Assembly: GCA_013205245.1 (NCBI GenBank)
Contig: JABMNH010000028.1
Location: forward strand, 1 to 38,450
DNA from: Flavobacteriales bacterium
GTDB taxonomy: Bacteria > Bacteroidota > Bacteroidia > Flavobacteriales > Flavobacteriaceae
Length of the DNA stretch: 38,450 nt
Direction of reading: 5' to 3'
A program made the position numbers and the translations under genes. How positions within the stretch are numbered: the stretch's first letter is position 1; every line of letters starts with the position of its first letter. Below are positions 1-7,739 of this stretch, one piece after another. The notes beneath the pieces are model-generated. The model did not search any database. It was not told where the DNA came from and saw nothing but the letters and a program-made list of their open reading frames with translations.

Positions 1-449
1 ATATTCCAATTAGATGCCATGGGGTTATCTTCTAAATCAAAGAAAGCCATTTTATATTTAAACCCTTTTTTTAGATAGTATACTTCTTTATAAACTTGCC
101 TGTCATTTGTAATGCGTTTACCATTTTTGTCATAAAACGTCCGAATTATTTTATCCTTCTCATATTCAATCTTTAATAAATAAACACCAATAGAAGCTAA
201 AGGGTGCTTTCTTTCAGTAAAATAATGATTGTTGATTATCTCTACTAGTCTGTTATTACTATCATATTTAAATATATAGTGTGATGTACTCTCTGCTGTA
301 ATTTTATCAATGGGATAAGTCCCCGAAAGCGCTATATATGGAGATACATGATTGTATCGTAAATGGCGATAGTATTTTGCTTTAGGGGTATTTTGGGCAT
401 AAATGGATATGCCAAATAAAAGCAGTACTGTTATTTTAATGAATTTCAT
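1..449 (-). CDS. Secreted protein of unknown function (C-terminus cut off by window edge)
   Basis: The minus-strand frame opens with ATG at 449 and stays open to base 1, giving about 149 residues without a stop. The first 19 or so residues are a signal peptide (MKFIKITVLLLFGISIYAQ), so the product is exported. The mature part is rich in Tyr, Lys, Asn and Asp with short beta-strand-like segments (YDSNNRLVEI, YDKNGKRIT), resembling the repetitive strands of secreted Bacteroidota proteins. I recognise no family. Its ATG overlaps the TGA of the upstream esterase (ATGA at 446-449), so the two are translationally coupled in one operon. The identical first residues (MKF) of both proteins are ordinary for signal peptides and need not mean homology. 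Confidence 0.75.
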   Translation of the reverse strand, partial: MKFIKITVLLLFGISIYAQNTPKAKYYRHLRYNHVSPYIALSGTYPIDKITAESTSHYIFKYDSNNRLVEIINNHYFTERKHPLASIGVYLLKIEYEKDKIIRTFYDKNGKRITNDRQVYKEVYYLKKGFKYKMAFFDLEDNPMASNWN

Positions 450-1711
450 ATCATGTTTATTTTTTTCTTTAGCGCTTCAATTCTTTCTTTATAGTAATCA
501 TCATTACTTATTTCATAAGCTTTAGTCACAAATTTTAAAGCATTGTCATTATCACCATTTCTTTCATAATAATCTGCCATAGAATCATATGAATTTGCAC
601 TATTTGGGTAAAATTCAATACCGAACTCAAAGTACATCTTTGCCTTTTTCATTTGCCCCATATCCATGTTCATATAACCTGACATGTTTAAAAGTTCTTC
701 TGGATATGGAGGTTTCGAATATCCAAAATTCTCTTTGAGCTTCTTTTCCCTATATTTTATAATACCAAATAGCTCTTCTTTTGGAGTATCAAATGAATTT
801 ATTTTATCGGTGTTTTCCATATGGTACCATTGAAAAACAGAAATTAAACCATCCATGATGGAAGGAAAAGCAATTGTACCATGAAGATCCTTTGGATAAT
901 ATTTCCAATCAAAAAACAATCCGTTTTTGTTGTTTTGCTTTACGATATCTGCAAAGGCAATATTAGACCTTGGAAATAAGGTAAAATCAGATTTATCCTG
1001 CATAACATTGTCTATGGTTATCTTCGAGTCCTGCATATTTAATTGCCCGCCTAAAGACATAAATAAAGATTTCCCATTATAGTCATTACTTGATAGTATG
1101 TCTTGAGCTTCGTTCAATAATTTTTGGTTGTCCCAATCTAGACTTGGGTCTATAGCTAAATAATTAGAAAATAATTCTGGCTGATGGATTAATGAATAAA
1201 TTGTAAATAAACCACCATAAGAATGACCAATTAACGTTCGGAAATTGGTAACAGGATATTTATTTTCTACAAATGGAATTAGTTCAATCTCTATAAACTT
1301 ACTGAAATTGACAGCCTCTCCGTTTTTGTGATTAAAAGGACTTCCGTACATCTCGGTTACTTTTGAAGTTGTTAAGTCACGCATTCTGTTTTTATCGTTT
1401 GAAATGCCAACAATAACCATTTCTGGTGTAAAACCACCGCTATAATATTTTAGTACATCATTCACTGTAGGGAGAAATACTTCACCATCTAAAACAAAAA
1501 CTACTGGGTATTTTATGTTTTCATCGGGCTTGTAATCTGCAGGGAGTTGCACATAAATTTTTCTAGTTTCCTTTAGCGTTTTGGAGTAAAGGCTGTCTAA
1601 TGCACCTACTTTTTGTAAAAACTGATTATTTTGATTAGTTTGAGCGTTTGTAAATTGTTGTAAGAAGATAGTAAGCCCTGCAATTAAAAATAGTTTAGTT
1701 CTAAATTTCAT
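446..1711 (-). CDS. Secreted alpha/beta-hydrolase esterase (PF00756 type) with C-terminal TPRs
   Basis: 421 residues. A signal peptide (about 1-24, ending TNAQ) is followed by an esterase-D-like alpha/beta hydrolase domain (about 35-300). Visible marks are the strand YPVVFVLDG (68-76), the nucleophile elbow GHSYGG with Ser164, and a candidate catalytic His in the segment KDLHG. Residues about 340-415 look like two tetratricopeptide repeats (YMNMDMGQMKKAKMYFEFG; SMADYYERNGDNDNALKF). The family includes siderophore esterases (IroE/BesA) and other periplasmic esterases; the substrate cannot be read from sequence. The gene overlaps the next gene by 4 bp (ATGA). A second PF00756-type esterase lies at 26486-27619, but it carries a different N-terminal domain. 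Confidence 0.85.
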   Translation of the reverse strand: MKFRTKLFLIAGLTIFLQQFTNAQTNQNNQFLQKVGALDSLYSKTLKETRKIYVQLPADYKPDENIKYPVVFVLDGEVFLPTVNDVLKYYSGGFTPEMVIVGISNDKNRMRDLTTSKVTEMYGSPFNHKNGEAVNFSKFIEIELIPFVENKYPVTNFRTLIGHSYGGLFTIYSLIHQPELFSNYLAIDPSLDWDNQKLLNEAQDILSSNDYNGKSLFMSLGGQLNMQDSKITIDNVMQDKSDFTLFPRSNIAFADIVKQNNKNGLFFDWKYYPKDLHGTIAFPSIMDGLISVFQWYHMENTDKINSFDTPKEELFGIIKYREKKLKENFGYSKPPYPEELLNMSGYMNMDMGQMKKAKMYFEFGIEFYPNSANSYDSMADYYERNGDNDNALKFVTKAYEISNDDYYKERIEALKKKINMI

Positions 1712-1764
1712 TTGATTGTGTTTATTGTAAAGTTATTAATTGAGATTTTGCTAAGAGAATGCTA

Positions 1765-1849
1765 GTCACTTCGCATTTTTAAATTTTTAATTATGAAAAG
1801 TATTGATAAAAGATATTTCTCCCGAAGCCTCGGGGGAGCTCAAAGTGAC
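1765..1849. repeat. REP-like element: outer inverted repeat with GC-rich imperfect hairpin
   Basis: GTCACTT at 1765-1771 is mirrored by AAGTGAC at 1843-1849, and a GC-rich imperfect hairpin (CTCCC at 1819-1823 with GGGAG at 1834-1838) lies inside. The GC-rich core stands out from the AT-rich surroundings. It lies directly behind the stop of the porin gene on the minus strand, where the hairpin followed by an AT/T-rich run could also terminate transcription. Calling it a dispersed REP element is inference from its architecture. Confidence 0.5.
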
Positions 1850-1857
1850 AGAGCTTT

Positions 1858-3207
1858 TTAAAATCTCATCACCAAAGTAGCTGTAAATCTTTGATTTTCG
1901 ACATTCAAATTTCCAGCATCACTGGCTTGTAAAAAAGCATAAGGCTGGTTGTAACTGTTTTTAGAATAGGCAAAATCTAATTTAGAACGGTTACTTATGT
2001 TAAAGCCTAGACCAAAAGAATAACCTGTTAAATCGTTTGAACTTGGGTCATTTTTATAAGGACTTTGTTCCATTAAATAACCACCACGCACACTTACCAT
2101 ATCTAAACGCCATTCGGTGCCAATTTTAAATTGAGAAGCACCTCTTAAATTAGCACTTAAATCTTGATTTTCTGTTGCATAAACAGCCGTAGGTCTTAAT
2201 TTTGTATTCTGATAGTCTTTATATGAATAGTCGAAACTTATCAAACCCATTTTGCCAAACAGAAAAGCAAGACTGCCAGTTGCGACACCAGGTGTGCTTA
2301 TTTTATAATCAAAAATACCATCGCTATAATCTGTAAAAGCGTCTGTTGCATTGCTAACATCTATTTGCAAATCGTCAGAATAAATATCGGTTAAACTATA
2401 CCAAATAGGCGATTTGTAGGAGAGGCCCAATCTAACAGCATCGGTAGGTTTGGCAATAATGCCGAAACCTAAAGAAAATCCTGTGCCACTAGTTTGTAAA
2501 GTTTGAATTAACGACGCGTCAAGCGTATTGCCAGAACCATCGTTATTCAATTCTACTAAATCAGCTATTTGAGTGTAATCTAAATTATAGGTAGAAACAG
2601 AAAGTCCATAAAATAATTTATCATTGTAATTGGCGGCAAGAGAAAAAGTAAACCGATCGTTTAAACCATTTGTAGTGTTGATAAAAGATTGAGAATCGAC
2701 ATTGTTGTAAAATAAATCATTGGTGGCATTACTGTCATAATTTAAAAACGGATCATCACTAAAATCTGGAGTGCCACTGTTGCCTTCCATTACAAAACTG
2801 TTGTTAAAATCGTTAATTATGGAATAATTAAATCCTAAAGCTACTTTCCGCCAAAGGTCATTGTCGCTTAGGTCAAAAACCATCACACCACCTGCCTGAC
2901 TAAAATTTAAAAATTGATCATTGTTTGAAATAGAATTTCCATAAAATGAGGTGTTAATATTTGTTTTTCTATAACCTAAACTCATACTAGACTGGTTTTC
3001 TAAAAAAACAGCCAATCCAGCAGGGTTGATTTCGGCAGCAGACATATCGCCACCCAAAGCACCAAAAGCACCGCTTAAAGCTTCAAAACGGGCTGTGCCA
3101 TAATGTGCGTCTCCAGAAAAAATGACAGCGGCATCGGTTGAGCTAATAATTTGTGAGTGTATAGAAAACGTTACAAACAATAAAGAATAGAGCAATGTTT
3201 TTTTCAT
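1858..3207 (-). CDS. Outer-membrane transport protein, OmpP1/FadL/TodX-like
   Basis: 449 residues with a signal peptide (1-18, ending SIHSQ). The N-terminal region has the hallmark of the FadL superfamily in Bacteroidota: GTARFEALSGAFGALGGDMSAAEINPAGLAVF (about 37-68), an Asn-Pro-Ala-Gly hatch-like segment. The rest is alternating strands with many aromatic/Gly residues (LGLSYKSPIWYSL, FSFGLGFNIS), and the C-terminal residue is Phe (LVMRF), as in outer-membrane beta-barrels. Family members import long-chain fatty acids or aromatic hydrophobics; flavobacterial relatives are often labelled hemin receptors without direct proof. It follows the repeat lipoprotein gene by 15 bp and is probably cotranscribed with it. 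The beta-oxidation operon lies 27 kb away, so a functional link is possible but unproven. Confidence 0.85.
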   Translation of the reverse strand: MKKTLLYSLLFVTFSIHSQIISSTDAAVIFSGDAHYGTARFEALSGAFGALGGDMSAAEINPAGLAVFLENQSSMSLGYRKTNINTSFYGNSISNNDQFLNFSQAGGVMVFDLSDNDLWRKVALGFNYSIINDFNNSFVMEGNSGTPDFSDDPFLNYDSNATNDLFYNNVDSQSFINTTNGLNDRFTFSLAANYNDKLFYGLSVSTYNLDYTQIADLVELNNDGSGNTLDASLIQTLQTSGTGFSLGFGIIAKPTDAVRLGLSYKSPIWYSLTDIYSDDLQIDVSNATDAFTDYSDGIFDYKISTPGVATGSLAFLFGKMGLISFDYSYKDYQNTKLRPTAVYATENQDLSANLRGASQFKIGTEWRLDMVSVRGGYLMEQSPYKNDPSSNDLTGYSFGLGFNISNRSKLDFAYSKNSYNQPYAFLQASDAGNLNVENQRFTATLVMRF

Positions 3208-3222
3208 GATAATAAGTAACTT

Positions 3223-4419
3223 TTAGTTTCTTTTGCTTTTAGAACCACTGCTTCTTGAGTAACTTTTGTTATTGTTAGAAGAACTTCTTGTCGTAGATGT
3301 TTTTGTGTTTCTAGAGCTTGTGTTTTTGGTAGGTTTATATGTTTTTGATTTTGTAGCACTTTTAGGGTCACTATATTTTGAGGTATTGGTAGTTGTTCTT
3401 TTATAAGTGTTTTTAACAGGTCTGGTATTATTAGTTGAAGACTTTTTATTGCCCGAAGTTGTTTTTCTGTAATTAGAAGTTAGAGCTCTATCTAAATCTT
3501 TTTTATAATTAAAACTGGTATTATTTCTATTATTTACTGGTTTTCTAGAAGATCCAGAATTTTTTCTTGTGTTGGTAGTACTGCGTTTGTAATTAGAGTT
3601 GCCTGTATTTTTAGACCTTGAATAAGTAGATCTTTTATTATTAGCGTTATTGCCAACAGGGCGTTTTTTTACATCAGACGTATTCCGTTTGTTTGAAGAA
3701 TATTTATGGCTAACATTTCTGTTTACAACACCATTTGTGTTTCGTGTATATCTCGAAGAAAAATTGTTTTGTCTCGTTGAACGTGTGTTATAAGCAACAC
3801 GTTTGCTATAATTTCTATACCTGTCACTCGCATAAGAACCATAATAATTATTGTAATGATTTCTGTATGGATTGTAATATCCGCCATAAAAACCAATACT
3901 TAAATAATTGTAAGGAGAATAATAACCTAAGTAAAATGGATTGTAATAATTGTAGCCATAATAAGGATTATAATAGGGATTGTAGTAAGGGTTATAATAT
4001 GGATTATAATACATGTCATAATAACCATAACCAGCATAACTACCATAATAATTAGGGCGGGTGTAAATGTTTACAGTAACATTATCAGTGTATTCCCATG
4101 GTGAACCTGCATTATAATTTACTTGATCTTCATTTATTGAAAGGCTGTCTTTATTAGTGTTTAAACTATCTATTTCGACAAAAATATCATCTTCATTTAA
4201 ATCTTCAAACTGTTTGGCTTGATCAAGAAAATAATTTGTTTTAGGTGCTGTAGATTTTTCTACATAAACAATTTCTCTTTGAGGATGTGATGAGGCATAA
4301 ATACCATCAGTATCTCTACTAGCGTATTGATAAGATCCACAAGATACAAGGCTGATTAAAAATACACTCATTAAAGTAATTTGGGCTGATTTGGTAAAGA
4401 AGTTGGTAGCGGCTTTCAT
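3223..4419 (-). CDS. Tyr/Asn-rich repeat lipoprotein with basic low-complexity tail
   Basis: 398 residues. A lipobox (LISLVSC, Cys27) predicts a lipoprotein. Residues about 28-110 are acidic. Residues about 115-200 are extremely Tyr/Asn/Pro/Gly-rich, with consecutive PYYN units encoded by 12-bp tandem repeats near 3960-4015. Residues about 205-398 are Ser/Thr/Asn/Lys/Arg-rich and strongly basic, with almost no hydrophobic residues. No enzymatic domain is visible. Similar proteins upstream of the FadL-like gene and divergent from proS are, as I recall, common hypothetical genes in Flavobacteria. Function unknown; a surface-exposed, aggregation-prone or polyanion-binding lipoprotein is a guess. 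A -7-like box TAAATTTG (minus strand, 4448-4455) precedes it. Confidence 0.8.
   Translation of the reverse strand: MKAATNFFTKSAQITLMSVFLISLVSCGSYQYASRDTDGIYASSHPQREIVYVEKSTAPKTNYFLDQAKQFEDLNEDDIFVEIDSLNTNKDSLSINEDQVNYNAGSPWEYTDNVTVNIYTRPNYYGSYAGYGYYDMYYNPYYNPYYNPYYNPYYGYNYYNPFYLGYYSPYNYLSIGFYGGYYNPYRNHYNNYYGSYASDRYRNYSKRVAYNTRSTRQNNFSSRYTRNTNGVVNRNVSHKYSSNKRNTSDVKKRPVGNNANNKRSTYSRSKNTGNSNYKRSTTNTRKNSGSSRKPVNNRNNTSFNYKKDLDRALTSNYRKTTSGNKKSSTNNTRPVKNTYKRTTTNTSKYSDPKSATKSKTYKPTKNTSSRNTKTSTTRSSSNNNKSYSRSSGSKSKRN
3958..4016 (-). repeat. 12-bp tandem repeats encoding PYYN units
   Basis: On the minus strand four to five diverged 12-bp units encode successive Asn-Pro-Tyr-Tyr blocks inside the repeat lipoprotein. 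Unit edges are approximate because synonymous positions vary. Such an array can expand or contract by slippage without shifting frame. Confidence 0.7.
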
Positions 4420-4447
4420 AACTTTATATTTTTATTGTGGCGAACTA

Positions 4448-4455
4448 CAAATTTA
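4448..4455 (-). promoter_or_regulatory. Candidate -7 box for the repeat lipoprotein/porin operon
   Basis: Minus-strand TAAATTTG fits the Bacteroidota -7 consensus TAnnTTTG and lies 28 bp before the ATG at 4419. No TTG is seen 17-23 bp upstream, so the promoter is weak or activator-dependent, or the match is chance. Confidence 0.35.
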
Positions 4456-4520
4456 GTTAGTTTTGCACAGATTATAAGAGATATTAGTAAATAACAATAT
4501 TTGTGCCAAAATAATTAATA

Positions 4521-5993
4521 ATGAGTAAGAAATTAACAAAGCGTACCGAAGATTATTCTAAATGGTATAATGAATTGGTGGTTAAAGCCGATTTAGCAGA
4601 AAATTCTGGTGTGCGTGGTTGCATGGTTATAAAACCTTATGGTTACGCTATTTGGGAAAAAATGCAGGCTCAATTAGATAAAATGTTTAAAGAAACAGGG
4701 CATGAGAATGCCTATTTTCCACTATTTATACCCAAGTCGTATTTTAGTAAAGAGGCGAGTCATGTTAAAGGTTTTGCTAAAGAATGCGCTGTGGTTACAC
4801 ATTACCGATTAAAGAATGACGAAAACGGTAATGTTGTGGTAGATGAAACAGCCAAACTAGAAGAAGAACTCATTGTAAGACCAACTTCAGAAACCATTAT
4901 TTGGGATACTTATAGAAAATGGATACAATCATATAGAGATTTACCTTTACTCATAAATCAGTGGGCAAATGTTGTGCGATGGGAAATGCGCACGCGTTTG
5001 TTTTTAAGAACTGCCGAGTTTTTATGGCAAGAGGGGCATACAGCTCATGCTACCAAACAAGAAGCTATTGAAGAAGCAGAAAAAATGCAAGGTGTTTATG
5101 CCGATTTTGCCGAAAAGTTTATGGCTATTCCTGTTATTAAAGGAACTAAAACAGAAAGTGAACGTTTTGCCGGTGCTTTAGATACTTATTGTATTGAGGC
5201 TTTGATGCAAGATGGTAAAGCTTTACAAGCAGGGACATCACATTTTTTAGGTCAAAATTTCGCCAAAGCTTTTGATGTGAAATTCGCCAACAAAGAAGGC
5301 AAACAAGAATATGTATGGGCTACTTCTTGGGGCGTTTCTACACGTTTAATGGGTGCTTTGGTTATGACACATTCAGATGATAGTGGTTTGGTATTACCGC
5401 CTAATTTAGCGCCAATTCAAGTGGTAATTGTGCCCATTTATAAATCTGAAGAAGAACTAGAAGCCATATCCGAAAAGGCAAATACAATCACACAAGAATT
5501 AAGAGATTTAGGCATAAGTGTTAAGTTTGATAACAGAACGACTCATAAACCTGGATGGAAGTTTGCCGAATATGAATTAAAAGGTGTGCCTTTAAGATTA
5601 GCTATTGGGCCACGCGATCTTGAAAATAATGTTGTAGAATTGGCACGAAGAGATAATTTAACAAAACAATCTGTTGCTCAAGAAGGATTGGCGGTTGTTA
5701 TAAAAGAAATGTTGGCTCAAATTCAAATAGATTTATATCAAAAGGCACTTTCTTATAGAGATTCTCACATTACCGAAGTCGATACTTTTGATGAATTTAA
5801 AGATGTATTAGAAAATAAAGGTGGATTTGTATCAGCCCATTGGGATGGCACGTCTGAAACCGAAGAGCAAATTAAAAATTTAACAAAAGCAACCATAAGA
5901 TGTATCCCTAATTCACCAATTTTTGAAGAAGGGAAATGTGTATTTTCGGGTAAATTATCAACAAAAAGGGTGCTATTTGCAAAAGCGTATTAA
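4521..5993 (+). CDS. proS: Prolyl-tRNA synthetase (archaeal/eukaryote-like type, no editing insertion)
   Basis: 490 residues, the normal length for the short ProS type. It charges tRNA-Pro with proline in the cytoplasm. Class II motifs are visible: [10 protein letters not shown] near the N-terminus, RPTSET (about 117-122), the motif-2 region [30 protein letters not shown] (about 150-180), and the anticodon-binding domain from about 295 ([11 protein letters not shown]) with IGPRDLENN. The C-terminal zinc-binding-like extension ends in [12 protein letters not shown]; it has CIPNSP and EGKCVFSG but only a partial Cys set. The ATG at 4521 follows an AT-rich leader without a Shine-Dalgarno motif. 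It is divergent from the repeat lipoprotein gene, and the promoter of the tRNA-Glu/rpsT unit begins just after its stop. Confidence 0.97.
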   Translation: MSKKLTKRTEDYSKWYNELVVKADLAENSGVRGCMVIKPYGYAIWEKMQAQLDKMFKETGHENAYFPLFIPKSYFSKEASHVKGFAKECAVVTHYRLKNDENGNVVVDETAKLEEELIVRPTSETIIWDTYRKWIQSYRDLPLLINQWANVVRWEMRTRLFLRTAEFLWQEGHTAHATKQEAIEEAEKMQGVYADFAEKFMAIPVIKGTKTESERFAGALDTYCIEALMQDGKALQAGTSHFLGQNFAKAFDVKFANKEGKQEYVWATSWGVSTRLMGALVMTHSDDSGLVLPPNLAPIQVVIVPIYKSEEELEAISEKANTITQELRDLGISVKFDNRTTHKPGWKFAEYELKGVPLRLAIGPRDLENNVVELARRDNLTKQSVAQEGLAVVIKEMLAQIQIDLYQKALSYRDSHITEVDTFDEFKDVLENKGGFVSAHWDGTSETEEQIKNLTKATIRCIPNSPIFEEGKCVFSGKLSTKRVLFAKAY

Positions 5994-6009
5994 AAAAATT
6001 AAAAAGCCC

Positions 6010-6039
6010 TTGCAGAGAACGAAAATTATATTATTTTTG
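6010..6039 (+). promoter_or_regulatory. Promoter of tRNA-Glu/rpsT (TTG-N19-TAnnTTTG)
   Basis: TTG at 6010-6012 and TATTTTTG at 6032-6039 are separated by exactly 19 bp, an ideal match to the Bacteroidota sigma-ABfr consensus. Transcription would start near 6045, about 23 bases before the mature tRNA end. This is one of only two places in the window where both boxes are seen at proper spacing. Confidence 0.8.
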
Positions 6040-6067
6040 CACTCGCAATAATTGCAAAATTAATTAT

Positions 6068-6139
6068 GGTCCGTTCGTCTAGGGGTTAGGACGCCAGGTT
6101 TTCATCCTGGTAACAGGGGTTCGATTCCCCTACGGACTA
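6068..6139 (+). tRNA. tRNA-Glu (anticodon UUC)
   Basis: A full cloverleaf can be drawn. The acceptor stem GGTCCGT pairs with ACGGACT (6132-6138) and the discriminator is A6139. The D-stem is GTCT/GGAC. The anticodon stem CCAGG/CCTGG (6094-6098, 6106-6110) carries loop TTTTCAT with anticodon TTC at 6101-6103. The T-arm is AGGGG-TTCGATT-CCCCT (6115-6131). CCA is not encoded. It lies 20 bp before rpsT with no terminator between, so the two are probably one transcript cut by tRNA-processing nucleases. Confidence 0.97.
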
Positions 6140-6159
6140 CAAAATAAATATTAAAAAAA

Positions 6160-6411
6160 ATGGCAAATCACAAGTCAGCATTAAAAAGAATTAGAAGTAA
6201 CGAAGCAAAACGTTTAAGAAACAAAGTGCAACACAAAACTGTAAGAAATGCAGTAAGTAGATTTAGAGCTCTTGACGTTAAAGAAGAAGCTGCCGCAATG
6301 TTACCTAAACTGGTTGCAATGTTAGATAAGTTAGCTAAAAACAACATTATTCATAAGAATAAAGCGTCTAATTTAAAGTCTAAATTAACCAGACAAGTTG
6401 CCACTTTATAA
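6160..6411 (+). CDS. rpsT: 30S ribosomal protein bS20
   Basis: 83 residues, the usual S20 length. It is highly basic and helical, starting [21 protein letters not shown], the S20 signature, with the later [17 protein letters not shown] segment. It binds 16S rRNA early in 30S assembly. The ATG lies 20 bp after tRNA-Glu and shares its promoter at 6010-6039. It is followed by a strong terminator at 6439-6461. Confidence 0.97.
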   Translation: MANHKSALKRIRSNEAKRLRNKVQHKTVRNAVSRFRALDVKEEAAAMLPKLVAMLDKLAKNNIIHKNKASNLKSKLTRQVATL

Positions 6412-6438
6412 AGTGTAGTAACCTGTGTTAAAATATTT

Positions 6439-6467
6439 AAGTAGCCTAAATTAGGCTACTTTTTTTG
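6439..6467. terminator. Rho-independent terminator between rpsT and rodA
   Basis: AAGTAGCCTA (6439-6448) pairs with TAGGCTACTT (6452-6461) around a 3-nt loop, followed by a run of T to 6466. It serves rpsT. On the other strand the hairpin is followed by AAATATTTT, so it may also stop rodA transcripts, which converge on it. Confidence 0.85.
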
Positions 6468-6476
6468 TTTTATACA

Positions 6477-7739
6477 TTACCACTCATAATATTTATTGGC
6501 GTCTAAGCGGATAAAAATAAAGAGTAGAATGGTAAATCCCCAAAGGGCTGAACCGCCATAACTAAAAAAGGGCAACGGAATGCCGATGGTAGGGAGCAAT
6601 CCTAAAACCATACCTATATTGATAGTAAAATGTACAAAAAAGAGTGCGGCAATGCCATAGCCGTAAACACGACTGAACTTGCTTTTTTGATATTTAGCTT
6701 TCTTTAAAATACGCATTATAAATATCATAAAAAGAAGAATAACAAGCGTGCTTCCTAAGAACCCAAATTCTTCGCCTATAATGCTAAAAATATAATCGGT
6801 GTGTTGTTCTGGCACAAAATTTCCTTTGGTTTGAGTACCTTGTAAATACCCTTTTCCGTAAAGGCTTCCAGAGCCTATAGCAATTTCAGATTGCCGTGTG
6901 TTATAACCAATTCCTTTGGCATCAATTGTTTTTCCGATAAGCAAATTAATGCGGTCTCTATGTCGTTGTTCAAATACGTTATTGAAAACATAATTAACGG
7001 TATAGATATAACCTACAGCGCAAATAAATATTACAAAAAATGAAAGTATTTTTGTTTTTTTTGATCTAACGATGAAATAAAAACCAATAATTACACTAAG
7101 CAAAAGGGCACTTAAGAGCAACTCATTTATCAGTAATGCTAAAATAAAAAGGATGATAAGACTAAAACCTAGTCCGATATACAATTTGGGTAAACCTTCG
7201 TGATAAAGCACCAAAGTAAAGCCTAAAAACACAATAGCAGAACCGGGATCTGGTTGAGGTACTATTAAAACAATGGGTAGTAAAATAATTATAAAAGCCT
7301 TAATCTGATTCTTAAATAATTTTAAATTATAATGTTTGTCACTTAAAAGTTTGGCTAAGGCTAGGGCAGTAGCAATTTTTACAAATTCTGAGGGTTGAAT
7401 ACTTATGCCATTAAAAACGTACCATGAAGTGGCCCCAGAAATTGTCTTACCAAACAGAAAAAGACCAATAAGAGAAAGCAGCGAAACAACGTATATTATA
7501 CTCGAAAATCGTTCGTAAAATTTGGCTTCAATAAAAAGGATAAATAGAATGATTAAAAAGCTTAATAAAATCCAAATTAATTGTTTGCCATATCTAACAT
7601 CAAAATCAAATATTTGATAATGTGTTTCATCCATTGAGGCAGAGTAAATACTTATCCATCCAAAAAAGACGAGTATTAGGTAGAGAAAAACCAGCGGCCA
7701 ATCTATACCCCTAAATATGTTGCTATTTCTTTTCCGCAC
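6477..7739 (-). CDS. rodA: Peptidoglycan glycosyltransferase RodA (SEDS family)
   Basis: 420 residues with about ten transmembrane helices. It polymerises lipid II into glycan strands for side-wall growth as partner of PBP2. SEDS signatures include GIDWPLVFLYLILVFFGW at the start, the conserved loop SGATSWYVFNGISIQPSEFVKIA (about 105-128), PDPGSAIVF, and the long loop GKGYLQGTQTKGNFVPEQHTDYIFSIIGEEFGF with its conserved H-T-D and EE residues, then GIPLPFFSYGGSA near the C-terminus. Its start overlaps the end of mrdA by 17 bp, so the two are coupled. It is the last gene of the mre/mrd operon. Confidence 0.96.
   Translation of the reverse strand: MRKRNSNIFRGIDWPLVFLYLILVFFGWISIYSASMDETHYQIFDFDVRYGKQLIWILLSFLIILFILFIEAKFYERFSSIIYVVSLLSLIGLFLFGKTISGATSWYVFNGISIQPSEFVKIATALALAKLLSDKHYNLKLFKNQIKAFIIILLPIVLIVPQPDPGSAIVFLGFTLVLYHEGLPKLYIGLGFSLIILFILALLINELLLSALLLSVIIGFYFIVRSKKTKILSFFVIFICAVGYIYTVNYVFNNVFEQRHRDRINLLIGKTIDAKGIGYNTRQSEIAIGSGSLYGKGYLQGTQTKGNFVPEQHTDYIFSIIGEEFGFLGSTLVILLFMIFIMRILKKAKYQKSKFSRVYGYGIAALFFVHFTINIGMVLGLLPTIGIPLPFFSYGGSALWGFTILLFIFIRLDANKYYEW

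Noticed and set aside
1858-3207. Calling the porin a hemin receptor
   Set aside because: It lacks a TonB box and plug domain; the N-terminal region is of FadL/OmpP1 type.
3958-4016. Short regular repeats that might suggest CRISPR
   Set aside because: Units are 12 bp, adjacent and in frame within a coding gene; there are no spacers and no cas genes.
3735-4055. Plus-strand frame of 106 residues, Cys/Asn/His-rich
   Set aside because: It is the complement of the PYYN repeat and basic tail of the lipoprotein gene; composition follows from the repeat, with no start context.
4496-4503. AATATTTG as the proS -7 box
   Set aside because: One mismatch to TAnnTTTG and the only TTG upstream is about 30 bp away, too far.
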